A DNA stretch of 60,426 bases from Nitrospirota bacterium (GTDB taxonomy: Bacteria; Nitrospirota; Thermodesulfovibrionia; Thermodesulfovibrionales; JdFR-85). Numbering within the stretch: the stretch's first letter is position 1; each line of letters begins with the position of its first letter. The stretch lies in the NCBI GenBank assembly GCA_015492645.1, contig WGER01000083.1:1-60426 (forward strand). The letters are read 5' to 3'. Positions 24,206 to 34,403 of the stretch are shown piece after piece. The notes below the pieces were generated by a model that saw nothing but the letters and a program-made list of their open reading frames with translations, searched no databases and was not told the DNA's origin. A program made the position numbers and the translations under genes.

Positions 24206-24520
24206 CCACACTTCTGAGCCTCTCTCAAACAATTTGAGATATTCTCCATACCCCTCCCTTTTGAGGTTCTTCCTCTCTTTTTCCACATTCTTTCAAGAAA
24301 CCTGTCTCTGCCGGAGTCGAATCTATAGAGCCTGTATTTCAACGGATGTTTCTTGTAGCAATCCTGATGGTACTCCTCGGATAGAACTCACCTATTGGCA
24401 GTATCTCCATCACAATAGGTCTCTCAAAGGGTCCCCAACTCCTAAAGTACCTCCTTTGACTCCTCTGCCCAGTAACCTCTGTTCCTCCTCACACTTCGGA
24501 AGTGTGAGGGCAACAGTCCT
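24202..24520 (-). pseudogene. msrA: decayed peptide methionine sulfoxide reductase A
   Basis: Translating the minus strand across this gap in shifting frames gives unmistakable MsrA pieces in order: CEEEQRLLG (near 24475-24505), AEESKEVL followed by an in-frame TAG, FERPIVMEILPIGEFYP (near 24380-24435), then after a frameshift EEYHQDCYKKHPLKYRLYRF and DSGRDRFLERMW (24260-24380). Intact MsrA reads PIVTEI...FYPAEEYHQDY...SGRD. The N-terminal catalytic GCFWG part is absent. At least two frameshifts and one stop make it non-functional. The decayed frame ends at 24202-24204, on the stop of the dehydrogenase gene, which may mark the edge of the catabolic cluster. Confidence 0.85.
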
Positions 24521-24546
24521 CCACCACCTTTTAATCGTATATCGGC
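24487..24546 (+). repeat. hairpin and dispersed intergenic repeat, copy B
   Basis: A 10-bp stem CCTCACACTT-cgg-AAGTGTGAGG (24487-24509) is followed by CTTTTAATCG (24528-24537) and TATCGGC (24540-24546), which match blocks of copy A at 4632-4641 and 4648-4654. It sits at the 5' end of the msrA remnant. The remaining bases to the cbiA start show nothing else; I see no cobalamin riboswitch. Confidence 0.4.
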
Positions 24547-24613
24547 GACGGGAGTCAAATGCCAAATTTGGCCAGGATCTGGTACCATTTATAAAACCTG
24601 AGAAAGGAGTGCC

Positions 24614-25957
24614 ATGAAGGGCTTTGTGGTTGGTGCCCCTTGTACTGGTGCAGGCAAGACGACTGTTGTGCTTGGCCTGATTGCCGCACTGAGGCAGAAT
24701 GGAGTGAGGGTCCAGCCCTTCAAGGTTGGCCCTGACTTTATAGACCCCGGACTGCACAGGATTGTCTCAGGCCGCACCTCATATAACCTGGATATCTGGA
24801 TGTCCGGAACAGGATATGTAAAGGAACTATTTTATCGTAAGACCCTGGATGTGGATGTGGCTATCGTGGAGGGGGTGATGGGGGTCTATGATGGCGGTGA
24901 ATCCTCCACCGCCTCCCTTTGTAAATTACTCGGGTTGCCTCTGGTGCTTGTGATAGATGCACACAATATGGCCGAGTCTGCTGCAGCAGTGGTAAAGGGT
25001 ATAATGGAACTGGAAAACCTCGAGGTGATAGGTGTTGTGCTTAACAGGGTCAGCAGTAAGAGACACCATGAGATATTGAAAGACTCTATAGAGAGATATA
25101 CAGGTGTCCCTGTAATCGGGTATCTACATCCAGAGCCTGAGATCAGGCTACCGGAGAGACATCTCGGCCTCTACACTGCTTCCGAAATTGATGCATCAGT
25201 ATTGAAGGGATTGGCCAGAAGGGTTGGGGCATCAATCAATATATCTGTTCTGCTCGAAAGGACCCCTCTGAAGAATCTCACAGGACCAACCCCTTCAACT
25301 CCTGTTAACCCTAAGGTCACCAGGTTAGCAGTGGCAAGGGACAGGGCCTTTTCCTTCTATTATGAGGATACCTTTGAGCAACTGAGTGAAAGAGGTGTTG
25401 AGTGTATCCCTTTCAGTCCCCTTGCAGACAGCAGTCTGCCCGACAAGACTGCAGGTGTTTATCTCGGTGGCGGATATCCTGAACTCTATCTCTCTGAACT
25501 CTCTGAGAACAGACAGATGAAAAGGGCAATCAGAGATTTTGTTGAAAGGGGCGGGGTTGTCTACGCAGAGTGTGGAGGGTTCATGTATCTGATGCAAGGG
25601 ATATATGATATAAAGGGGAAGTTCTTTCCACTGGCAGGGGTGTTTCCAGTAAAGGCACGAATGAGGAATGATGGTTTCAGTATTGGATACAGGGAGATAA
25701 GACTGAAGAAAAATACAATACTTGGTAACAAAGGAGACCGCCTTCGTGGTCATGAGTTTCATTACTCAGAGATTGTTGAGATGGCCCCTGAGATTGAGGA
25801 TGTCTATACATCCAACAAGAGACTTTCTAAACCTTCCCAGGGAGGTTTCCTCGTTAAAAATTGTCTCGGAAGTTATATACATCTACACCTTGCCAGTAAT
25901 CAGGATGCATTGGACCTGTTTGTTAATGCCCTGAAAACGTGGCTATCTCAAAAGTAG
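24614..25957 (+). CDS. cbiA: cobyrinate a,c-diamide synthase
   Basis: ATP- and glutamine-dependent amidase of corrin-ring synthesis, which amidates the a and c carboxylates of cobyrinate. The protein has 447 residues. The N-terminal dethiobiotin-synthetase-like ATPase half has GAPCTGAGKTT (about 8-18), KVGPDFIDPGLH and VEGVMGVYDG. The C-terminal class I glutamine amidotransferase half has YLGGGYPELY, the nucleophile in YAECGGFMYL and the GHEFHYSE motif. GAAAGGAG just before the ATG fixes the start. No other cobalamin gene is nearby. Confidence 0.94.
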   Translation: MKGFVVGAPCTGAGKTTVVLGLIAALRQNGVRVQPFKVGPDFIDPGLHRIVSGRTSYNLDIWMSGTGYVKELFYRKTLDVDVAIVEGVMGVYDGGESSTASLCKLLGLPLVLVIDAHNMAESAAAVVKGIMELENLEVIGVVLNRVSSKRHHEILKDSIERYTGVPVIGYLHPEPEIRLPERHLGLYTASEIDASVLKGLARRVGASINISVLLERTPLKNLTGPTPSTPVNPKVTRLAVARDRAFSFYYEDTFEQLSERGVECIPFSPLADSSLPDKTAGVYLGGGYPELYLSELSENRQMKRAIRDFVERGGVVYAECGGFMYLMQGIYDIKGKFFPLAGVFPVKARMRNDGFSIGYREIRLKKNTILGNKGDRLRGHEFHYSEIVEMAPEIEDVYTSNKRLSKPSQGGFLVKNCLGSYIHLHLASNQDALDLFVNALKTWLSQK

Positions 25958-25977
25958 TTTTTGACAGAAGATTGAAA

Positions 25978-27084
25978 TTACTGCATGGCAGGAAGGATCA
26001 CCTTTATAAAGTTGTCAAGCAGGAAAGGATTTAATCCCCTGCCGGCCTCCTTTTGCATAATCGAGAGGGTGTCTCTAACAGAGACGGCCCCCCTGTAAGG
26101 TCTGACCGTCCTTAATGCATCAAAGTAATCAGCCACTGCCACAATCTGACTGCATGGATGCTGCCTGTAGCCGGCTCTCTGGGAGGGATATCCCTTTCCG
26201 TCGTACCGGATATGATGCTCATAGGCAACCACTGGTGCAAGGGGAGTGATACCTTTAATAGTGGAGAGGTATTTGGCACCAAGAAGGGGATGCAATTTAA
26301 TCTGATTTATCTCTCTATCACCAAGGGCCCCTTTCTTCTGAATCACCTCTTTCTCAATAAAGACCTTCCCCACATCATGCAGGAGCCCTGAGACTCCCAC
26401 ATCCTGAAGCATCTTGCCTGAAAGACCCAGGGATTCGGCCTGAAACATGGAGAGCACAGCCACATTTACCGCATGGGTATAGGTATACTCATCATAGGAG
26501 ACGACGGGGGCAAGCAGTCTCAATAAAGAGACCTCTCTTTTCAAGGTAATGAAGAAATCAAGAACCATCTCCTCGAGACTCCTTATATTAATCTCAGAAA
26601 AGAGTCCTCCTCTACCATACATACTCTTGAAAATTCCCTTGATCTCTTCCGGATATTCCATCAGTTCGGTTTGAGACTCTTCAGCCACTTCAGAGGGACC
26701 TCTGCAGGCAACACTTACTACACCCACCCTTATATGTTTTACCCCTTCAAGGCCTCGGCCCTTGCCTGCCATGTACTCCACAAACCGCCTCAACTCATCT
26801 GTATCCAGATCTCGATAAATTTCAACCCTTGAGATACCCCTCTCCTTCAACCTCTTCAAAAAGTTCTCTGTCTGAGGCCCCCTTTTCTTCATCGGTTGTC
26901 TGTTCACCACAAGATCATCATCAATCACCATGATCTCAAGGGTGTCTCTCCCGGAAAGGACCTCATCAAGTACCTGCAATGCCCTCCTGGTATTGTCATC
27001 CACATAGGGATGATCAACACCGTATAAACGACAATTTGAAACAGCAGCCATCACAGCATTTATAAAGGCCTCTAAGGATTTCAT
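25978..27084 (-). CDS. HD-GYP-type c-di-GMP phosphodiesterase (second HEAT/HD-GYP pair)
   Basis: A 368-residue protein paralogous to the HD-GYP protein at 9775-11157. The N-terminal module (about 1-115) has NCRLYGVDHPYVDDNTRRAL, the strand IMVIDDDLVVN and ISRVEIYRDLDTDELRRF, the pattern shared by all four HEAT/HD-GYP proteins here. The HD-GYP domain has YTYTHAVNVAVLS, SGLLHDVGK, KLHPLLGA and the canonical EHHIRYDGKGYP, so it is the more likely active enzyme of the two. ATG 27084 overlaps the HEAT gene stop (ATGA), with GAGGGGG before it. It converges on cbiA with 20 bases between stops. Confidence 0.87.
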   Translation of the reverse strand: MKSLEAFINAVMAAVSNCRLYGVDHPYVDDNTRRALQVLDEVLSGRDTLEIMVIDDDLVVNRQPMKKRGPQTENFLKRLKERGISRVEIYRDLDTDELRRFVEYMAGKGRGLEGVKHIRVGVVSVACRGPSEVAEESQTELMEYPEEIKGIFKSMYGRGGLFSEINIRSLEEMVLDFFITLKREVSLLRLLAPVVSYDEYTYTHAVNVAVLSMFQAESLGLSGKMLQDVGVSGLLHDVGKVFIEKEVIQKKGALGDREINQIKLHPLLGAKYLSTIKGITPLAPVVAYEHHIRYDGKGYPSQRAGYRQHPCSQIVAVADYFDALRTVRPYRGAVSVRDTLSIMQKEAGRGLNPFLLDNFIKVILPAMQ

Positions 27085-29174
27085 TTTAACCCCCTCTTTT
27101 TTAACCTCAGACACTCCCTTCTTATTGTCTCATTCTTAGACTTAAGCCCTTCCTCTACAATCCCCTGTATGCTTTCATAGGGGAAATTCTTCAGATGTCT
27201 GAAGACCTCCTCCTTTAATACCTCTATGGTCCCCCTGTGGAGAATGCTCTTCAGAGAAAGGACCTCTCTGAAGGCCTCCAGTGCCCTGATGTCTCCTATC
27301 TTTCCAAGGGCCCTGATTGCTGGTATCTTCCTCTCATAATCAATACCTGTCAGACCCCTCTTCTTCACAATCCTTATCAGTTCAGGGACGAGGTCCCTCA
27401 CCTTATAGATCCCAGCAAGGCTTGTACCCTGATGGTACTCCTTCTCATCGTCTGATTCTATATAACCCCTGAGGACCTCCACTGCTTCGGGATCCCCAAA
27501 TTTAAGCATACACCTGAGGGCCTCCATTCTCACCTTTGGATGAGGATCCTCAGCAAACCTTTTTATGTAAGGCAGTGTATCCCTGTCGCCCACCTCATGA
27601 ATGATATAGAGCATGTTCCTCCTCACATACCACCTGTCATCATCGAGCCTACTGATAGCCTCAGGGATTGAATCCCTGCCTGTATGGATGATCAGATCAA
27701 GCAGATACCTTCTCACGTGAGAGGATTCCTCCTCTGAGAGGGCGTTAAATAGATATGGCAGAAGTGTTTTGCCGAGGTGCTTCATGAGGAATAGTACATC
27801 CTCCCTGTCCTGTTTTTTCGCCCTTGTGATAGAACTCACTACTGTCTTCAGAAAACCGGCATAGGTGAGTTCTTCAAGGGCCTCTGAGGACGGGCCCTTC
27901 AACCTGCCTGTCTGGATGTTCCTCTTCAGAATTTCAATCACCTCCAGCAACTCTCTATATCTACCCCTGCTCACAAACTCCTTCAGATAACCCTTCATTG
28001 TGTTGAACAGCCCCCTCAAGTCCTCCTCTGAGATTAGATCCGAGGAGAGCAACTGAAGCATCACAGAGAAGTGGTGTTCCTTCTGTACTTCCTCAGTAAA
28101 CATCATTTTGATATCATCTGTCTCCGTGATGACAGGTGGTCTTAGAGTAGCGAGTCTCTCAATCTGTCTGTGATACTCCTCAGGGACTATACTGCCGTAT
28201 CCGGTCTTACCAAAAAACTCCCTCATCTCTTCTGTAAGCACAATGTCGTCAAGCAGTGAACCCTTAAGGGAGTGGTCAAATGAGATATCCTGGTACTTTG
28301 TGAATTCATTAATCAGGGTCTTTACTGTCTCTGGCAGGGTAAAGCCCTCCCTGTTAATCAACTCTATCATCTCCTCTATCTCTTCAATCGAGACATCCTG
28401 TAACGCGGTCATCATCACCTCTCTCTGCTTAGAGGCAAATCTTATGGTGCTGCTGAGGAATTTCCTCTTCAACTCAGGTCTCAGGAATTTTATCAGATCA
28501 AAGAGGTTGCGTAATCTGCCTGAACCCTCTCTTGCCCTTCTCAGATATGTGCTTATGACCCTCTCATAGGCGACCTCATCAAATTCTTCAACCGGCAGTT
28601 TATTAAACACCCTGGCAAGGTCCTTAGGTGGCACTGTAACCACGGCCGACGCCTCAGAGGTACCAAGGGTGCCTTTTAAAAGTGCAGAAACGTATCTCTC
28701 CATAAGGCCTTCTCCGGAGTCCTCTGTGGCGGTCTTCTCCTCCAAGACAAAGGCGCTGTAGTCGATAAACTCTATCTGGAGATGGGGTAGGTCCTCCTGC
28801 TGGATCATCTCCCTCAGGTCAACATCTCTTTCAGAAATCATTCTCTGAAATCTGTAGAGTTCATCTCGGGTGATACCAGAGGAGAATGTGATCGAGACAA
28901 TACCGAGGCTGCTTATAAAGGAGGCAAACTCCCTCAGAACAGGATTATTACGCTCTAAATAGTGCTCTCCCACCACAATGGAGTCCCTCACAAAGGCGAC
29001 CCTCAATTCCTTTGTTAATTGTAAGAGTTGCTCCAAGTACTGATAGGCATTATTGAGGGCCCTTTCCACAGCAGGATGTTCCGGTGGGTATATGGCCACA
29101 TTCCTGCGGCAGATGTTCAACTCGATAATTGCATCAGCAAGAAGCCTGTAGTCAATGGGCCTCTGTTCATCCAT
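27081..29174 (-). CDS. HEAT-repeat protein (second HEAT/HD-GYP pair)
   Basis: A 697-residue cytoplasmic protein. The N-terminal module (about 1-115) has NVAIYPPEHPAVERALNNAY, the strand VAFVRDSIVVGEHYL and the segment IVSITFSSGITRDELYRFQR. A long helical middle (about 150-480) is followed by HEAT repeats, including RWYVRRNMLYIIHEVGD, HPKVRMEALRCMLKFGDPEA, and a C-terminal series ending at 697. It matches the HEAT protein at 8148-9794 in organisation and in the RWYV repeat, but it is longer. The downstream HD-GYP gene overlaps it by 4 bases, as in the other pair. I see no catalytic motif. Confidence 0.75.
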   Translation of the reverse strand: MDEQRPIDYRLLADAIIELNICRRNVAIYPPEHPAVERALNNAYQYLEQLLQLTKELRVAFVRDSIVVGEHYLERNNPVLREFASFISSLGIVSITFSSGITRDELYRFQRMISERDVDLREMIQQEDLPHLQIEFIDYSAFVLEEKTATEDSGEGLMERYVSALLKGTLGTSEASAVVTVPPKDLARVFNKLPVEEFDEVAYERVISTYLRRAREGSGRLRNLFDLIKFLRPELKRKFLSSTIRFASKQREVMMTALQDVSIEEIEEMIELINREGFTLPETVKTLINEFTKYQDISFDHSLKGSLLDDIVLTEEMREFFGKTGYGSIVPEEYHRQIERLATLRPPVITETDDIKMMFTEEVQKEHHFSVMLQLLSSDLISEEDLRGLFNTMKGYLKEFVSRGRYRELLEVIEILKRNIQTGRLKGPSSEALEELTYAGFLKTVVSSITRAKKQDREDVLFLMKHLGKTLLPYLFNALSEEESSHVRRYLLDLIIHTGRDSIPEAISRLDDDRWYVRRNMLYIIHEVGDRDTLPYIKRFAEDPHPKVRMEALRCMLKFGDPEAVEVLRGYIESDDEKEYHQGTSLAGIYKVRDLVPELIRIVKKRGLTGIDYERKIPAIRALGKIGDIRALEAFREVLSLKSILHRGTIEVLKEEVFRHLKNFPYESIQGIVEEGLKSKNETIRRECLRLKKRGLK

Positions 29175-29222
29175 TCATATTCACTCATTGTGATTTTTGA
29201 CCATATTTTAATAAAATATTAT

Positions 29223-29438
29223 ATGGCCTTAGCAACCTTCAGGGTGAGTGGTCTCTGTTGTTATGACTGCCAGAATGCGATAAAGAGATTTCTTGGATCC
29301 CTGAACGGAATTATGGCAGTAGAGATGGTGGATGAAGAGTTAAGGATACATTATGATGGTTCAGTCCTCGAGAAGGAGAAACTGAAGAACCTTGTAACTG
29401 AAACGGTTAACAGACTCGGCTATAAAATAACAGAATAG
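29223..29438 (+). CDS. heavy-metal-associated (HMA) domain protein
   Basis: A 71-residue HMA-like protein with a ferredoxin-like fold pattern: [38 protein letters not shown] and a C-terminal [12 protein letters not shown]. The metal site is CYDC, preceded by an extra Cys (CCYDC) in place of the usual GMTCxxC. Such proteins carry Cu or similar ions, but the extra Cys could also indicate a redox or Fe-S related role. The ATG at 29223 starts where homology starts; the frame extends upstream only into the divergent HEAT gene. It precedes rpmE by 11 bases. Confidence 0.75.
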   Translation: MALATFRVSGLCCYDCQNAIKRFLGSLNGIMAVEMVDEELRIHYDGSVLEKEKLKNLVTETVNRLGYKITE

Positions 29439-29449
29439 GGAGGAAAGAG

Positions 29450-29662
29450 ATGAAAGAAGGCATCCATCCAAAGTATGTAGAGGCACAGGTTGTCTGCGCC
29501 TGTGGTGAAACCTTTGTAACCAGGTCCACAAAATCGAGGATACAGGTGGACATCTGCTCAAAGTGCCATCCCTTCTTCACAGGAAAACAGAAACTGGTTG
29601 ATACTGAGGGAAGAGTTGAAAAATTCAAAAAGAAATATGCCCATCTCGAGGAGAAGCCTTAA
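29450..29662 (+). CDS. rpmE: 50S ribosomal protein L31
   Basis: Ribosomal protein bL31, 70 residues, zinc-binding C+ form: VVCACGETF and [15 protein letters not shown] supply the four cysteines. It starts [14 protein letters not shown], as in most L31 proteins, with AGGGAGG upstream. It heads the rpmE-DUF1385-prfA-prmC-murA-hisG cluster, and its last codons overlap the next gene. Confidence 0.96.
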   Translation: MKEGIHPKYVEAQVVCACGETFVTRSTKSRIQVDICSKCHPFFTGKQKLVDTEGRVEKFKKKYAHLEEKP

Positions 29663-30551
29663 GGTCCTGCCCCTTCTCTTATGGTTATCCCTGTCTAATA
29701 CTGCCCCCATAGGTGGACAGGCTGTGATTGAAGGGGTAATGATGAGGTCCAGAGATCGCTGGGCAGTGGCTGTGAGGGACCGGAGCGGGTTTATTCACAC
29801 AATGACAGATGCGGTCCGTAGGAGACACCCGCTGCTGAGGTTACCCCTTCTGAGGGGAGTTATCCTGCTTATTGACTCGGTGATCATAGGGGTGAGGGCA
29901 CTCAACTTCTCTGCGACCATGGCCTATCCAGAGGATGAAAGCCCTAACGGGACAGCAATGGCCCTGTCCTTTCTGGTCGCCTTTGTCCTTGGTATAGCGT
30001 TATTCGTCTTTGTCCCTCTTTATTTAACAAAACTCCTCTCTCACCTCTGGCCGGTGCTCCGGGATAGCAGGATCGCCTTCAATCTGGTGGACGGAATCTT
30101 CAGACTCGGGATGTTTCTTCTGTATCTGTTTGTAGTCGGTCTCTGGAGTGAAATGGGAAGGATATTTCAGTACCATGGAGCAGAACACAAGGTGATAAAC
30201 GCCTATGAGTCAGGGGCATCCCTTGAGGCTGAAAATACAATGAGGTTCAGCCAACTTCATCCCAGATGCGGGACCAGTTTTCTCCTGATAGTTATGTGCA
30301 TAAGCATCCTGGTCTTCTCCTTTATACCTTCGGGCTGGCCGTTCTGGCAGAAGTTCCTTGGGAGGCTCCTGCTAATACCTGTGGTGGCAGGTGTTTCCTA
30401 TGAGGTGCTGAAGTTTGGAGCGAAGAGGAGGGGAACCCCCCTGTTCAGTCCTTTGATAATCCCAGGCCTGATGCTTCAGAGGCTCACCACAAGGGAGCCA
30501 GAGGTTGATCAGTTAGAGGTGGCAATTGTGGCCCTGAAGGAGGTGCTCTGA
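29637..30551 (+). CDS. DUF1385 family membrane protein
   Basis: A 304-residue DUF1385 protein. The family hallmark [15 protein letters not shown] sits near residue 25, followed by [20 protein letters not shown], several membrane segments (about 85-110, 125-150, 220-265), [13 protein letters not shown] and [10 protein letters not shown]. Function unknown; the gene is commonly found between rpmE and prfA. The start is uncertain: ATG 29637 is inside rpmE and has a weak site, while a TTG at 29598 is also in frame. Confidence 0.87.
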   Translation: MPISRRSLKVLPLLLWLSLSNTAPIGGQAVIEGVMMRSRDRWAVAVRDRSGFIHTMTDAVRRRHPLLRLPLLRGVILLIDSVIIGVRALNFSATMAYPEDESPNGTAMALSFLVAFVLGIALFVFVPLYLTKLLSHLWPVLRDSRIAFNLVDGIFRLGMFLLYLFVVGLWSEMGRIFQYHGAEHKVINAYESGASLEAENTMRFSQLHPRCGTSFLLIVMCISILVFSFIPSGWPFWQKFLGRLLLIPVVAGVSYEVLKFGAKRRGTPLFSPLIIPGLMLQRLTTREPEVDQLEVAIVALKEVL

Positions 30552-31624
30552 TGGAGAATCTCTTAGAGAAACTGTCCAATATCGAACAGAAGTATGAGGA
30601 ACTCACACAGAGACTCTCAAACCCTGAGGTCTTTCAGGACAGGGAACTCTATGCACGTCTGTCCAGAGAACAGGCAGAACTGGAACCTATTGTCAGATTG
30701 TACAGACAGTACAAACAAACAAAGAGGGATATACAGGAGGCAGAGGAACTCCTCCGATCAGAGGATATGGAACTCAGGAGGCTTGCAGAGGAGGAACTGG
30801 TGAACCTCAGGTCAAAACTACCTGAGATAGAGAGGCAACTGAAGATACATCTGTTGCCAAAGGACCCAAGGGATGAAAAGAACATAATCCTGGAGATAAG
30901 GGCCGGTACAGGTGGAGAGGAGGCAGCCCTTTTTGCTGCAGACCTCTTCAGGATGTACAGCAAGTACGCCGAGAAGAAGGGCTGGAAGGTGGAGGTGATA
31001 GATGCCCATCCTACAGGCCTTGGTGGCTTCAAAGAAGTGATAGCCTCTGTGCAGGGCAGGGGTGTGTATAGCCGTCTAAAGTACGAAAGTGGAGTCCACA
31101 GGGTCCAGAGGGTCCCGGTTACAGAGACCTCGGGCAGGATCCATACATCTGCTGCCACTGTGGCAATACTTCCAGAGGCTGAAGAGGTTGACATCAAGAT
31201 AGACGAAAAAGACCTCAGGATAGACACCTACAGGGCCTCAGGGGCGGGGGGACAACATGTAAACAAGGTCTCATCAGCAGTCAGGATAACACATATACCA
31301 ACAGGAATCGTTGTGCAGTGCCAGGATGAGAGGTCACAGCACAAAAACAGGGAAAAGGCGATGAAGGTACTGAGGGCGAGACTCTATGAGATGAAACTCC
31401 GGGAACAGGAACAGAAGATATCAGAGGCGAGGAGGTCACAGATAGGCACAGGTGACCGTAGCGAGAGGATCAGGACATATAACTATCCTCAGAACAGGGT
31501 TACAGACCACCGTATTGGACTCACCCTGAAGAGGCTCCCTGAGATAATGGAGGGGGACCTCGATGAGATTATAGATGCCCTTATAACCCACTTCCAGACA
31601 GAAGAATTAAAAAAGGTGGCATGA
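30551..31624 (+). CDS. prfA: peptide chain release factor 1
   Basis: Class I release factor, 357 residues, recognising UAA and UAG. The catalytic loop reads [10 protein letters not shown] (GGQ near residue 230), and the stop-codon recognition region contains [19 protein letters not shown] with the P-(V)-T tripeptide environment of RF1. The N-terminal helical domain (about 1-105) is complete. Its ATG overlaps the DUF1385 stop (TGATG) and its stop overlaps prmC (ATGA), so translation is coupled to the enzyme that methylates it. Confidence 0.97.
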   Translation: MENLLEKLSNIEQKYEELTQRLSNPEVFQDRELYARLSREQAELEPIVRLYRQYKQTKRDIQEAEELLRSEDMELRRLAEEELVNLRSKLPEIERQLKIHLLPKDPRDEKNIILEIRAGTGGEEAALFAADLFRMYSKYAEKKGWKVEVIDAHPTGLGGFKEVIASVQGRGVYSRLKYESGVHRVQRVPVTETSGRIHTSAATVAILPEAEEVDIKIDEKDLRIDTYRASGAGGQHVNKVSSAVRITHIPTGIVVQCQDERSQHKNREKAMKVLRARLYEMKLREQEQKISEARRSQIGTGDRSERIRTYNYPQNRVTDHRIGLTLKRLPEIMEGDLDEIIDALITHFQTEELKKVA

Positions 31625-32511
31625 CAGAGGCCCTTGCAATCTATTCTGCACTCAGCGGTATCTTTGAGACAGCAGGACTGGAGGAATCTGAAAGAGAGGC
31701 CGAGTATCTGCTGCTTCAGACTACTGGCCTCGACAGGGTTACACTGTATAGAGACAATCCAACCCTGCCGAGGCCAAAGGTGGACATCCTCCGGGCCTCC
31801 TTCAAGAGGCGACTGAAGAGGGTCCCCCCCCAGTACCTCACAGGCTTTGCCGAGTTTTATGGCCTCAAGATCCTCACCCCGGAGGGTGTATTTATTCCAA
31901 GACCCGAGACAGAACTGCTGGTCGAAGAGGCATTACGGGTCCTCAGGACCATAGGATCCCCAAACCCGAGGGTGCTTGACCTCTGCACTGGAACAGGTTG
32001 CATCGGGTTGGCGATTGGAAAGGAGATGCCCCATATCGAGGTGTACGGCGTAGATATCTCTCATCAGGCGGTTGAAGTGGCAAGGTCAAATGCAGAGACA
32101 AACCGAATAAGCAATGTCTCCTTCCTCAGAGGAGACCTCTTCACTCCTGTGAAGGGGCTCACCTTTGATCTCATCGTCTCAAATCCACCTTATATTCCTT
32201 CAGGAGAGATTCCCCTCCTTCAGCCTGAGGTGGGCAATTATGAACCTAAGGAGGCCCTCGATGGTGGACCTGACGGCCTCCATTACTACAGGAGAATACT
32301 GAATGAGTTTTCAGCCTATCTCAGACCCGGAGGATATCTGCTTCTGGAGACAGGCCCTGGACAGGCCACTGTGGTCTCTGAGATGGCTCAGCAGGCATCC
32401 CTTGCAGTTATTGATATGGTGAAGGACCTTACAGGTATAGAAAGGGTTCTGATACTGGCCGGGTTGAACAGAGAGGCATCCCATTCCAGACGCTCACCTC
32501 GGTATCCCTGA
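31621..32511 (+). CDS. prmC: release factor glutamine methyltransferase PrmC/HemK
   Basis: SAM-dependent methyltransferase that modifies the glutamine of the release-factor GGQ motif. The protein has 296 residues, with an N-terminal five-helix substrate domain (about 1-85), the [11 protein letters not shown] motif, the SAM-binding [14 protein letters not shown], and the catalytic NPPYIPS. It sits directly after prfA with a 4-base overlap, the classical arrangement, and stops immediately before murA. Confidence 0.95.
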   Translation: MTEALAIYSALSGIFETAGLEESEREAEYLLLQTTGLDRVTLYRDNPTLPRPKVDILRASFKRRLKRVPPQYLTGFAEFYGLKILTPEGVFIPRPETELLVEEALRVLRTIGSPNPRVLDLCTGTGCIGLAIGKEMPHIEVYGVDISHQAVEVARSNAETNRISNVSFLRGDLFTPVKGLTFDLIVSNPPYIPSGEIPLLQPEVGNYEPKEALDGGPDGLHYYRRILNEFSAYLRPGGYLLLETGPGQATVVSEMAQQASLAVIDMVKDLTGIERVLILAGLNREASHSRRSPRYP

Positions 32512-33765
32512 ATGGATGTGCTCCTCATAAAGGGGGGAAGACCCCTGACAGGCAGGATACGGATTTCAGGGGCGAAAAACTCTGCCCTTCCCCTGATGGC
32601 TGCTTCCCTCCTCTGTCCTGGCACACATCACATCAGTAATGTCCCTGTTCTTAAGGACGTACAGACAATGGCCTCTCTCCTGGAGTCCATGGGAGCGGTC
32701 TGGAGTTTGAGAGACTCCCGTCTCCAGTTAGACACCTCGGATATAAGACACCAGCAGGCCCCCTATGAACTGGTGAGGACCATGAGGGCCTCTGTACTGG
32801 TGCTCGGCCCCCTTCTGGCCAGGTTTGGCCATGCAGAGGTCTCCCTGCCAGGTGGATGTGCCATAGGAGCAAGGCCCATCAACCTCCATCTGGAGGGACT
32901 GAAGAGGATGGGGGCCAGGATCGAACTTGACTCTGGATATATAAAGGCCAGGGCTGGAAGGCTGAAGGGGACAGAGATATACTTGGACATACCCACTGTG
33001 ACAGGTACAGAAAACCTTATGATGGCCGCAGTGCTTGCAGAGGGTGTCACTAAGATCGAAAACGCCGCAAAGGAACCTGAGGTGGCAGATCTGGCAGATG
33101 CCCTGAATAAAATGGGGGCGAGGATAAAAGGGGCAGGCACTGACGTAATCGAGATTGAAGGGGTAGAGAGTCTCAGACCAATGAATCATGAGGTGATCCC
33201 CGACAGGATTGAGACAGGCACCTATATCACTGCTGTGGCCATCACCCAGGGAGAGGCGGTAATTGAAAAGACCAGGCCGGAACACTTGGAGGCCGTTATT
33301 GCAAAACTGAGGGAGACGGGGGTTGATATAAGGGTCTCAGGAGACAGTTTACTGGTGAAGGGGGTATCAAGACCCCTGCCGAGTGATGTGAAGACAATGC
33401 CCTACCCCGGCTTTCCTACAGATATGCAGGCCCAGTTTATGGCACTTATGACCATCGCCAGCGGGACCAGCGTGATAAGGGAGAACATCTTTGAAAACAG
33501 ATTTATGCATGTAGCGGAGTTGAGGAGACTCGGTGCGGACATCTCAGTGGAAGGGTCGGTGGCCACCGTAAAGGGGGTGGATAGATTAAAGGGGGCACCT
33601 GTGATGGCAACTGACCTGAGGGCGAGCGCCTCGCTTGTGATTGCAGCCCTTGTTGCGGAAGGTGAGACATCAATCCACAGGGTATATCACCTGGACAGGG
33701 GGTATGAGAGGATGGAGGAGAAACTGAGGGCACTTGGTGCCGAAGTGGAAAGAAAGAGGCTCTGA
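32512..33765 (+). CDS. murA: UDP-N-acetylglucosamine 1-carboxyvinyltransferase
   Basis: First committed enzyme of peptidoglycan synthesis, transferring enolpyruvate from PEP to UDP-GlcNAc. The protein has 417 residues, with the N-terminal [21 protein letters not shown], the active-site loop [17 protein letters not shown] with catalytic Cys116 (the residue attacked by fosfomycin), GTENLMMAA, and [16 protein letters not shown]. It starts right after the prmC stop and overlaps hisG by one base. Confidence 0.97.
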   Translation: MDVLLIKGGRPLTGRIRISGAKNSALPLMAASLLCPGTHHISNVPVLKDVQTMASLLESMGAVWSLRDSRLQLDTSDIRHQQAPYELVRTMRASVLVLGPLLARFGHAEVSLPGGCAIGARPINLHLEGLKRMGARIELDSGYIKARAGRLKGTEIYLDIPTVTGTENLMMAAVLAEGVTKIENAAKEPEVADLADALNKMGARIKGAGTDVIEIEGVESLRPMNHEVIPDRIETGTYITAVAITQGEAVIEKTRPEHLEAVIAKLRETGVDIRVSGDSLLVKGVSRPLPSDVKTMPYPGFPTDMQAQFMALMTIASGTSVIRENIFENRFMHVAELRRLGADISVEGSVATVKGVDRLKGAPVMATDLRASASLVIAALVAEGETSIHRVYHLDRGYERMEEKLRALGAEVERKRL

Positions 33766-34403
33766 TGTTGACATTCGCGCTGCCGAAGGGAAGACTCCTT
33801 GAGGAGTCCCTTGGACTGCTAAAAAGGGCTGGGGTAATTCTGGGCAACATCACTGATTCACGCAAACTGGTCCACCTCTCTGAGGATGGTAGCATCAGGG
33901 TCCTGATCCTCCGTGCAAAGGATGTCCCCACCTTTGTACAAAACGGTGGTGCAGATCTCGGTATAGTGGGAGAAGACCTGCTCCTTGAGGAACCAAAGGA
34001 TATCTATGAGGTACTCCGTCTGCCTTTTGGCCACTGCAGACTGGTGGTGGCAGAGCCAGAAGAAGGCACAAGACGTTCGAGGGGGCCGTTGAGGATAGCC
34101 ACAAAGTATCCCAATATTACCGAGAGGTTCTTCTCTCAGAAGGGCATACAGTTTGAGGTCATCCCCCTGTATGGTTCTGTTGAACTCGCTCCGCATGCCG
34201 CTATAGCAGACCTAATAGTTGACCTTGTTTCTACAGGAGTGACACTCAAAGAGAACCGCCTCAGAGAGATTCAGACCATAGATGCCTTTTCAGCAAGACT
34301 CATTGTAAACCGTATATCCTTCAAGACGAGATACTGTGAGGTAATCTCACTACTGAATAAACTGAGGAAAGTTGTAGATGAGGAACTGGCTCAGACAACC
34401 TGA
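33765..34403 (+). CDS. hisG: ATP phosphoribosyltransferase catalytic subunit, short form
   Basis: First enzyme of histidine synthesis, joining ATP and PRPP. At 212 residues it is the short form that lacks the C-terminal regulatory domain and normally needs the HisZ subunit, which is not in this window. It begins LTFALPKGRLLEESLGLL and has GADLGIVGEDLLLE and the PRPP-binding DLIVDLVSTGVTLKENRL. Its ATG overlaps the murA stop (TGATG); its end overlaps the sensor kinase gene by 26 bases. Confidence 0.95.
   Translation: MLTFALPKGRLLEESLGLLKRAGVILGNITDSRKLVHLSEDGSIRVLILRAKDVPTFVQNGGADLGIVGEDLLLEEPKDIYEVLRLPFGHCRLVVAEPEEGTRRSRGPLRIATKYPNITERFFSQKGIQFEVIPLYGSVELAPHAAIADLIVDLVSTGVTLKENRLREIQTIDAFSARLIVNRISFKTRYCEVISLLNKLRKVVDEELAQTT

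Noticed and set aside
24206-24613. Cobalamin riboswitch upstream of cbiA
   Set aside because: No B12-box-like element or consistent fold is visible. The gap is explained by the msrA remnant and a simple hairpin.
29028-29222. Longer N-terminus for the HMA-domain protein
   Set aside because: The upstream extension of the frame lies antisense inside the HEAT gene and has no family-like sequence; homology starts at the ATG at 29223.
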